NCBI GenBank assembly: GCA_015501075.1
Contig: JADNYJ010000681.1
Span: forward strand, 1-16,117
Source: Gymnopilus junonius
Taxonomy: Eukaryota; Basidiomycota; Agaricomycetes; Agaricales; Galerinaceae
Direction of reading: 5' to 3'
Length of the DNA stretch: 16,117 nucleotides
Under the pieces are notes generated by a model. The model saw only the letters and a list, made by a program, of their open reading frames with translations. It ran no database searches and was not told where the DNA came from. The translations under genes were made by a program, and so were the position numbers. Positions 9,271 to 16,117 of the stretch are shown in pieces. Within the stretch, counting starts at the first letter, position 1; every line of letters starts with the position of its first letter.

Positions 9271-10356
9271 TCAACACGAACAACCCCCTCCCCATCCTGT
9301 CTGTGCTCATCCAACCCAACGACCTGCACCCCACCCGGCACTCCACCACCTCCATGGCCCGTATTCTGCCCCCTCGCTCCTCCCCCAGAACTCGAACTTT
9401 CCCAAAGTTCCGGCGTATCCAGAATCTTCTCTACCACTTCCTGAAACGCATCTGTAACTCCTACAGCTGTCTTGGCTGATGTCTCGATGAAGAGCGAGTT
9501 CATGCGCGCAGCGAACTTTTCTGCTTCTGCACGTGGGACTTGGCGGGAGAATTCCTAAAGGGTCGAAAATTTCGAGTAGGTCAGCATGCATAGCAAAAGG
9601 CCTTGTGGGGGGTGAAGATAAATCGTACCTTGTCTACTTTGTTCCCTACGAGGATCTTGACTACTGAACTTGAGACGTATGTTTCTAGTTCGCTGTACCA
9701 CCGCGGTAGAGCCTCGTATGATTCTCGATTAGCAACGTCGTATACTGCACAGCGACAAGAAGTTGAACAATTAGGATTTAATATGAACACAATGACAAAA
9801 ACGACTTGCCTAGGATGACCCCTTGTGCTCCTCTATAATATGAAGACGTGATGGTCCGGAAACGTTCTTGGCCTGCGGTATCCTAGCAATCATTCCCAAG
9901 TTCCAATAAATTTAGGATGATAGCAGGAGGTAAATGTGTCGTACCCAAATACTCAGCTTGACTCGCTTTCCGTTGATTTCCATTTTGTGTACCTGGGTTC
10001 AGAAAAAGAAAAAATATTAAGATATTCGTAACCAAAAATTTAATCCCAGATAATTCGTGCATCTCAAAGCAAAAGCCTCAGAGCTTGAAACCTAACAGTA
10101 GCCCGAACGTAAAATCTTTCTCATTTTAAGTTCTAACCAAGCAAAGACTTCGAGGCACCACGAATTAACCCGGATCTGAACGAAGGGCTCTACTCACTCG
10201 AAAGTCAACTCCAATGGTCGCACTGCTCTCATCTTCGGGTAACCACTGCTCGTCGGAAAAGCGTAAAAGCAGACTCGACTTGCCCACTGAAGAGTTGCCG
10301 ATCAGAAGGAGCTTCACGTTAATAGGTTGGCTGGGGGCGCCGGTCGTTGGGGCCAT
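9271..10356 (-). CDS. Rab18-family small GTPase, one probable 1-nt sequence error at the C-terminus
   Basis: Exons are 10356-10198, 9992-9945, 9882-9810, 9744-9629 and 9554-9271; introns are 205, 62, 65 (GC-AG) and 74 nt. The corrected product is 226 residues. All GTP-binding motifs are present: P-loop GNSSVGKS (20-27), switch I Thr47 in ATIGVDF, WDTAGQ (69-74), NKVD (128-131) and ETSAK (156-160). [32 protein letters not shown] and a DTPELWES segment mark Rab18, a regulator at the ER and lipid droplets. In the raw sequence the last exon runs on to a stop at 9180 with a hydrophobic tail and no prenylation site. One extra base in the C run 9284-9288 instead gives [13 protein letters not shown] followed at once by TGA (9273-9271), a Cys-X-Cys signal for double geranylgeranylation. 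I consider that the true end. The gene is convergent with panB. Confidence 0.92.
9745..9809 (-). other. GC-AG intron of the Rab18 gene
   Basis: On the minus strand the exon ends CCTAG and the intron starts GCAAGT, ending TGTGCAG. Only this split restores GVILVYDV across the join (V from G plus TA). The remainder of the donor matches the strong consensus, as is usual for GC donors. Gene finders limited to GT-AG will mis-model this gene. Confidence 0.88.
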
Positions 10357-10852
10357 GGTCCAGAAGTTGAAACAGCAACGATTAGATAAAGGTCTAAAGG
10401 AAAGAATCTGTGGAGACTCTGAAGTCGTATAAGGGATTATCGTTAAGGGAGCTATAGAATGGGAGCTCTAAGAGTCTAAACAGCCTGAGTCACTGTGAAG
10501 GAGGAGAAGAAAAGGAAGGGACCTTGCGTCAATTACCCTGCCATATCCTCGTTTAGGCAGCGCGTCATTTGATCAACTCACTATTGATGCCGAGATCACC
10601 AAATGTGTCCACCACAGGAGCAGATTCTGTTTGCTCAATCATTTTCTAGCTTAAGCTTCTATTCTGGAGGTAATGTTCACATATTTTGTCTTTATAATAT
10701 GAGTGGAGTATAGAGTAGACTTTACACCAAAAAAATAGAGAGAAAAAATACTGTTCGCTTTTTGTTCGCTTTATGCAATTACTTCCAACTCCAATGACTC
10801 CTGCGCGGCTGGGGCATGATGGTAATGACCCCATCTCCCAATCAATTCTTCG
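10357..10852. other. Upstream region of Rab18, no gene seen
   Basis: About 500 bp between the Rab18 start and the end of the sulfhydrylase-like pseudogene. It should contain the Rab18 promoter and leader; the leader near the ATG is pyrimidine-rich on the coding strand. I find no coding region and no recognisable motif. Confidence 0.45.
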
Positions 10853-11296
10853 TCAAAGTCCATATTTCAGCGATGCTCTAAGAAGATCCGAAAGGGACGG
10901 ATAAAATCGACACTCTTGCACACTTTCATTGCAATGAGATCCACCAAGCCCAATCATTAAGCCAGCCTGGAAATCGGCAAAGATATCCTCGATACCAATA
11001 GAGACACGAATCAGATCGGGCGCCGCTCCCGACGTGACTTACTCAGCGTATGTTAGCTGCGAGTGCGTGGTCGAACGTGGGCTGGAACCCTTGGCGCTGC
11101 CTGGTAAGTTAAAGAAATTAAGGAAGTCAGCTTGAGCAAATGAAATTTGGGAAACGAACGGGTAATTAGGCCGGTATTTACCGACGTTGGCTAAGTTACT
11201 AGCGTGTTTGAGGCTATCCATGACTTTGCTAGCAACTTTGACGTCTCCCTTTATACCAAAGGAGAGCATGCCGCCGTAAGCATTCGACCTCAGAAG
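10853..11296 (-). pseudogene. C-terminal part of an O-acetylhomoserine sulfhydrylase-like (MET17/MET25 family) pseudogene
   Basis: Minus-strand text from 11296 reads LLRSNAYGGMLSFGIKGD, KVMDSLKHASNLANVG, an 81-nt intron-like gap (11181-11101, GTAAAT...ACCAG), then STTHSQLTYAE, a TAA stop at 11041-11039, and VTSGAAPDLIRVSIGIEDI plus ADFQAGL. This is the order of the C-terminal third of PLP-dependent O-acetylhomoserine (thiol)-lyases, where GGxLSFGxKG, SNLANVGDAK, TTHxQL and SGxxxDLIRVSxGIE are conserved. The TAA sits where the family usually has a Gln (E-Q-V/x-SG), so a CAA-to-TAA change is likely. SAKGSSPRS replaces the usual DAKTLVIHPA-like stretch, and one residue is missing in IEDI-ADF. 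The N-terminal two thirds, including the PLP lysine region, is not recognisable upstream. Beyond ADFQAGL the frame runs on to a TGA at 10853. An active copy probably exists elsewhere in the genome. Confidence 0.8.
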
Positions 11297-12406
11297 CTGC
11301 GCAGACGAAAAGAAAAAAAGGCGATACCAATATCGGTTGGTGGATTTCTTGATATTCGCGTTCGGGAACAGAGCTGAAGGTCGTACAGAACTTGAAGAAT
11401 AAATTCGCCACAGGATGTGACAAACTCTTCGTGGACTTCTTGACGGAAGCAAGACCAAGATGGGCGGCGTCCAGCAAGTGAAAATCAATGTTTAGACGAA
11501 CCTTGATGCCATTTCATTGCGCACGTCACTGGAATGGGCAAGCAGGTTCCACATGTTGAGATGCGCTGAGAAAGTCGTAAAATGGCACACACCTTGATTT
11601 AAATCAAATATGGACGGGTCAAAATGAAGCATGAATCGCATTCACAGTATGCATTTCTCCCTTGAACTAAAGCTAAAGTTCCTGTAGTCAGTGAAAAATT
11701 CTAGGAAGAAAAAGTGGATTCAGACCGACCTCATACTATTACTAGCCGAGGGCATGGCCACGAAAAACGCGTCTCGTTGCTGCGCGAAAAATCGGATCAG
11801 CCCAGGCCAGAGGGGGGCATAAAAACCATCCTTCGATATGTGACAAGACAAGACCTTGGCGACGGAACGAGCTGGCTCAAATTGGAAGGAGACTAGGAAC
11901 ACGAGGTCGATGATGTGGATTTGGGGGGGCTGAGAGCGACCATATAGATTATTTAAGGAGAATCTTCGAGCACAGAGTCTAGGCGGGGATTACCAGATCT
12001 CGGTCAATATAGAAGACTCGTATTTCTAACTATCTTGGAATTCTTGAGGGCAACACTGGAGTCATTACCAGCAGCTTGGCGGCTGCAGAGTCACTTTTGG
12101 GTCCCAAGGCGATGTCTTGAAAATATGTGGATTAGAGCCTGCGCATGAAGGATGGGGCTAGAGTGTCATGTTCCTCGGGAGCTAATGCGGGGATGATGCC
12201 TAGAGCAGAAGCAATGATCCAATTCAGAGCAGCTGAGTGAGATGGCGACAAGATGTCCGAGTAAGTATTGCAAGCATGACTGGACAGCTTTGATTTCTAT
12301 TGTTCCGGTGGTGATGCCGTCGGCTACGTGCTTGGGACCCATTGCACCGCCAAACATATTAGCATATTAGTAATTATTGATGTACGCATCCCTTAGCTGT
12401 AAACAG
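11297..12406. other. Degenerate, formerly coding-looking sequence without an intact gene
   Basis: No intact gene is visible over this 1.1 kb. Minus-strand fragments look protein-like, for example SAALNWIIASALGIIPAL from about 12238 downward, ending in an in-frame stop near 12135, and DGFYAPLWPGLIRFFAQQ around 11830. They do not join into one frame with believable splice sites, and I cannot assign them to a family. They are not obviously the missing N-terminus of the adjacent sulfhydrylase-like pseudogene. The likeliest reading is one or more old pseudogenes. Confidence 0.4.
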
Positions 12407-12425
12407 ACGCGTAAACGCGACGCGT
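12407..12425 (+). promoter_or_regulatory. Pair of MluI cell-cycle boxes (ACGCGT) upstream of the unknown ten-exon gene
   Basis: Two perfect ACGCGT palindromes lie at 12407-12412 and 12420-12425, 13 bp apart, with an AACGCGA half-match between them, 68-87 bp before the ATG at 12494. In fungi ACGCGT is the binding site of the MBF (Mbp1-type) factor that drives G1/S genes of DNA replication and repair. The spacing and position are suitable for a core promoter. That it acts on this gene is inference. Confidence 0.6.
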
Positions 12426-12493
12426 CCTATGAATAGAACGTTGAACTCACACGTCTACGCTTCTTGTCTCCCTTGCCACATGGTGCTTTTGCT

Positions 12494-15054
12494 ATGCCCG
12501 AGTATAAGGAATACCACACTGACGGCGTTCAAATCACCTACTTTGTCGAATCGACCTCGCCGGAAGACAGGGTCTTACAGCACATTCTAGGCGACACAAC
12601 TGGAAAAGAGATAGAGCATCACTTGCCTGGCTCTCGTGCTGCTGCTGGTCATGTGTACGAATTTGACTCTTCTTCGACTGTCAAACGTGGCGGTGCTGTG
12701 AAGGAGGACAAGAAGACGCCTGTCTTTCCCGAAAAATATGCTACAGAACCTGGCAAACCACCGGTCCCTATTTCCAGCTATGGTCTTTGTCTGGTGCAGG
12801 TCAAAACAGGGCCCAGAGCTATTATACTGGAGTTTAAGGAGGACAAGGGCAAAGGTACTAGCTACTGGTGTCAGGTGAGTGATATCTTATATTCTCGTTG
12901 TCAAACTTCCTGACACCGATTCGGTTCGGCATTTAGATCCAACTCTTCACGCATACGAATGCACAAATATTCACGCTCGATGAATGGACTAATGGCATCT
13001 GCAAGGTTGACCGAAAGGTGGGTGAGTTTTTAAATTGCAGATGGTATTCATTGACATTGACTTTTATGCTTTTCGTAGACACGAGGATTCAAAGTCGGCT
13101 TTGCTTTTCAATTTGAAAAGTATGTTCTAGCCTTTTTGTCATTGGACCTTCTTGTCCAGGTAGGCTCGCTTTTGAAGTTTCATCATCATTCGAAAGATTA
13201 TTTACAATTCTTCTGAAAGATCTACTGGTCGGACGTACCTGAGCATCTACCGCATTTGCCAGCCGACATTGTAACTGAATATCCTCGGTTTATCGAGGAG
13301 CTGGTTGCTTGGATTCAGAAGCGCCGTGCGACAAAATCTCATCGAGAAGGCATTGCATTGAACCTTATTCATTCAGAGACAGAGATTTTTGTGGGCTGGA
13401 GTTTACACCATCCAGGAAGTATTCCATCGTGCAGGTCTGTTCATTCATTCGAATCTGTCCTTCAATTGCATTGAGTTCATATTTGTCAGGCCTTTCTCCA
13501 AACCTCACTGAACATGAAATCTTTGATAACCCTTCTCGAACGGCCAGGCTCGTAGCTGCTTTTTATGAATTCTGTCTCAATGCTCGACAACGCACATGGT
13601 GCGTATAGCTGCCTTCCAATATATTACCTTTCTGACTAAAATTTGTGCTAGGCCATTTATTAGACCCTTCCTTCATGGCTTTCTACGTGCCTGTCGCCGT
13701 GAGGATCGTGCTCTGTACTCGAACAAGCTATTAGTTTATGGAAAGGATCGGGCAAACCATTCGACGAGGTTTAAGGATCTCCTAAAAATGTTCAATGTGA
13801 GTAATTCTTTATTTTAATCATTTTTGAAGATCGATTAATGCTACATCAAGTCTTGTCTCGAGTCTCATGCTCTGTCTGCTGACAGGTGGACCCGTGTCCA
13901 TGGTGCACCAGGCGTTCCATATGATGTCTTCGAACCAGACCTCATCCATCATGCATTAGAGCATAAGGATCTCCAACTCGGCTCCCTGATCTTTAGTGAT
14001 GAACGATGGTGCAAACTTGCATCTGAAAGTGGTGTGGCCGATGCAGGCCAACTTGATCCCCTTTCAGAGTACTTTTCGAGCCCAGAATGTGAGTTTATTT
14101 CGAGTCTTTCCTTCTTAAATTTTAATTCTAAACTGCGTCTTCATCTTCATCACTACTTAGTCAGTCACAGTCATTCAAACACATGGCTCCATCCCGGATA
14201 TTATGATTATCTATTTAATCCTCCCCTTTCCCGCCAAGGAATGACAGCTTGGAGCCATACAAAGCTATATCGTTGGTCGAATACAAATGTTTGGTCGGTA
14301 ATACCAATCTATCCTGCATTGTCAGTGGCTGCTGATCCAGCACTTTCTTCAGTAAGCTTTGATGTGGATCTGATCATTGACTTTGCTGAAATCAAATGAT
14401 CTTTAAGGTAGAATGTCGAAAAGGCAAAACTACCATGAAAAAAGGAAAGCCAAAGAAGAGTTCAACCCAGGGAACAAGGGCCAGGGTCAAGATAGAAGTT
14501 TTAGATGATGAAGTGCGTGCTGGCCTTTTGCTCAAGAACGTCACCCAGCATTCAGAAGTCTATACTGTTGGGCCTCTTGACTTCTGTGGCATTGCTCAGA
14601 TCATCACTGGGCCAGGAGGAACAGACATGTAAGCAATTACTCTATCATCCAATGCCTTGACTCTTCTTAACGGCCTTTTTTCATCACAAAGGGTCATGGT
14701 ATGCAAGATGGATCCAAGGCGGACATCATTTTGTGTCGAAAGACATATCCTTGGTAGTGCGATGGCCAAGCTCAAGGGTAAAGGTCTAGAGAAGAAAGGC
14801 CTTGACCTGAAAGTGAAGGCATCTCTTCTGAAGAAGATTCCGAAACGAAAACGAGAAGAGATCGATGACAATGATTCAATAAAGAAAACTCAAGTGTGCT
14901 TTCATCACCCTCAAGCTCACTTATAACATTACCACCAACATCATCACCAGTACCCTCCTCACCGGTAAGACCACCAAAGCGAAAAAGAAGGTCAGCAGAT
15001 AGAGATATTTTAGCGCAGGCCAACCAAGTTTTATCTGATGTTGGTAATTTTTAA
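12494..15054 (+). CDS. Unrecognised fungal protein, ten exons, probably nuclear, one probable 1-nt sequence error near the 3' end
   Basis: Exons: 12494-12874, 12937-13017, 13079-13159, 13220-13418, 13490-13598, 13652-13796, 13851-14088, 14161-14351, 14408-14628 and 14692 to the end; all introns are GT-AG, 53-72 nt, and all phases agree. As read, the frame stops at 14924-14926 (626 residues). One extra A in the run 14885-14888 instead continues through a Ser/Pro-rich, basic tail to TAA 15052-15054 (669 residues), which reads as real protein and which I prefer. I recognise no known domain. Visible features: a charged N-terminus (MPEYKEYHTDGVQITYFVES), a Trp/Tyr-rich middle (YWSDVPEHLPHLP, RQRTWPFIRPFLHGFLRACR), DRWTRVHGAPGVPYDVFEPD, a Lys-rich linker (MKKGKPKKSS), and nuclear-localisation-like clusters KKIPKRKREE and RPPKRKRRSADR. 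No signal peptide or membrane helices are evident. ATG 12494 is the first ATG of the frame. Two MluI boxes upstream suggest G1/S expression. Nuclear location is inferred from composition only. Confidence 0.75.
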
Positions 15055-15260
15055 TTCTGTTCTTTCCTCATACTTGATACTTGTAATTCTTCATAATTCT
15101 AGCTTAGTCTGCCCTCTGCTTGCTTTTCGGAGAAAAAGTTCAGTCTAATGTAGTATAATAAAAGATGTCTCTCTCATGGATGTCACGTCATTGAGGGTAA
15201 ATCTTAAGATCTAGCACTGTAATTGATGTCAGGTAAGGCATCTACTAAGGACAGTTACAG

Positions 15261-15712
15261 AAGTTATAGAGCTAGAGCATTGAAAATGTTGCCTGAGCAA
15301 CAACTTGGGGCACCGCTTGTGTGTGTGACATGGTTGTGACGCAAAGGTAACTCTCAGTCTACACCAAATTACCTTGTCCACTCACAAGATTTTTAAGGTC
15401 TAAGAATGCAGGATGGTAGTGAGATGTATCTACAGTAATTACCTCCAAGGAATTTTATTTAAAGTTCAGCCCAAAGAAGTTATAAAGCATTGAGCATCAA
15501 GGGGGGAAAACACATGTGCATGTGATGTGATTGTGATGACTGTGATGTGAAGCGCGAAGTGAGCTCTCATTCTACACCAAATTACCTTGTTCACTCACAA
15601 GATTTTTAAGATATAAAAGTGCAAAATGGTAGTGAGGTATGTCTATAGTAATTGTCTCCAAGGAATTTATTTAAAGTTCAGCCCAAAGATGTTACAGAGC
15701 TTCGAACATCAT
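15261..15712. repeat. Tandem duplication with a unit of about 213 bp (two copies plus a partial third)
   Basis: Unit 1 spans about 15261-15476, unit 2 about 15477-15688, and a third copy begins at 15689 and fades by about 15712. Shared words include TCTACACCAAATTACCTTGT (15358 and 15571; the first copy matches to its last base plus C for T nearby), ACTCACAAGATTTTTAAG, ATGGTAGTGAG, and TTTAAAGTTCAGCCCAAAGA (15459 and 15671), with offsets of 212-216 bp. Unit 2 also carries an expanded TGTGATG-type stretch near 15515-15550. No coding potential is seen. It lies between the 3' ends of two convergent genes. Confidence 0.85.
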
Positions 15713-15771
15713 TGACAAAACTCAGACTGTCTAAAGTTCTAAACTAAGTAATTTGTAAACTAGAATATGAT

Positions 15772-16117
15772 CTATGACCTTGTTTCTTGTATTTCACCAG
15801 TCTCAAGACTTCTGGTGAATCTCTGCCTTTGCATCTCTGCCTCAGTGCCCAAGTCCATATGGCTTTCCACAACATCATCCACATCGATGACTTCTTTTGC
15901 CTTTCCTTTTCCTTTGCTGGCATATCGACGCAACTCATCTATTTGAAAGGGGCTTGCAGGAATGGTTTCATCCAAAGGTCGTGCCACTGTTTGAAAGAGC
16001 ATGCTGGTACTGGCTTGAATAAAAGGCTGAAGACCGTAAAACTCGCAGAAATAATTGCATTCATGTTCTTCCTCAAAGGACTCGAAGCCTATGTTCCCTT
16101 CACCAAAGATACCTTTG
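15772..16117 (-). CDS. 3' end of an unrecognised gene, cut by the window edge
   Basis: A minus-strand frame is open from the window edge at 16117 to a TAG at 15774-15772, giving the last 114 or so residues of a protein whose start lies outside the window. The first part (GIFGEGNIGFESFEEEHECN, then YFCEFYGLQPFIQAS) is acidic and aromatic and looks like folded protein. The tail is hydrophilic, with a basic cluster (SKGKGKAKE) followed by VIDVDDVVE, a hydrophobic/acidic pattern like a SUMO-interacting motif. I do not recognise the family. The gene is convergent with the ten-exon gene across the 213-bp repeats. The terminal exon assignment could change if an intron lies near the edge. Confidence 0.6.
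   Translation of the reverse strand, partial: KGIFGEGNIGFESFEEEHECNYFCEFYGLQPFIQASTSMLFQTVARPLDETIPASPFQIDELRRYASKGKGKAKEVIDVDDVVESHMDLGTEAEMQRQRFTRSLETGEIQETRS

Noticed and set aside
13597..13900. Exon 7 of the unknown gene starting at the CAG before GTGGACCCGTGTCC (13886)
   Set aside because: That reading meets a TGA after twelve codons; the acceptor at 13850 gives phase-matched SCLESHALSADRWTRVHG in one open frame.
4587..14888. Programmed ribosomal frameshifting as the explanation for the frame breaks
   Set aside because: Five unrelated genes with five different contexts and no shared slippery site; a single sequencing artefact explains all of them.
1..16117. tRNA, rRNA, CRISPR array, bacterial operon or viral genome features
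   Set aside because: None seen; the spliced eukaryotic gene structures account for the conserved parts of the window.

Overview
The window looks like nuclear DNA from a filamentous fungus, most likely a basidiomycete (Agaricomycete type). Genes are broken by many short GT-AG introns (about 50-80 nt), gene spacing is tight, and the recognisable proteins are eukaryotic: a Rab18-type GTPase, a SWAP/SURP splicing protein, a fungal-type DMT transporter and a ketopantoate hydroxymethyltransferase with a presequence-like N-terminus. The exact species cannot be told from this sequence.

Layout. 1-2.6 kb is accessory sequence. It holds a 663-bp non-autonomous hAT-type element with 17-bp perfect terminal inverted repeats and a perfect 8-bp target duplication, then a decayed minus-strand gene of unknown family. 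3.2-10.4 kb is a compact block of conserved genes: SWAP/SURP protein (-), DMT/EamA transporter (-, ten exons), panB (+, two exons, divergent from the transporter) and Rab18 (-, five exons, one GC-AG intron, convergent with panB). 10.4-12.4 kb is a gene graveyard containing the C-terminal half of an O-acetylhomoserine sulfhydrylase-like pseudogene. 12.4-15.05 kb is a ten-exon plus-strand gene for an unrecognised, probably nuclear protein with two MluI cell-cycle boxes just upstream. 15.26-15.7 kb is a roughly 213-bp tandem duplication. The right edge holds the 3' end of another minus-strand gene.

The most important observation for anyone using this sequence: four of the five well-resolved genes each need exactly one extra base to restore conserved protein sequence, and the fifth probably does too. 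Every change is a missing base in or beside a short homopolymer, never an extra one. This fits systematic under-calling of homopolymers in the assembly far better than five independent dead genes. Exon coordinates below are as in the raw sequence, with the putative indel positions stated.

The genes do not form an obvious pathway. PanB (pantothenate synthesis), Rab18 (ER/lipid droplet traffic), the SURP protein (splicing) and the transporter look like ordinary neighbours. I found no clear new multi-gene system. The best candidates for something undescribed are the unknown ten-exon gene with its MCB-containing promoter and the methionine-rich loop in the transporter.
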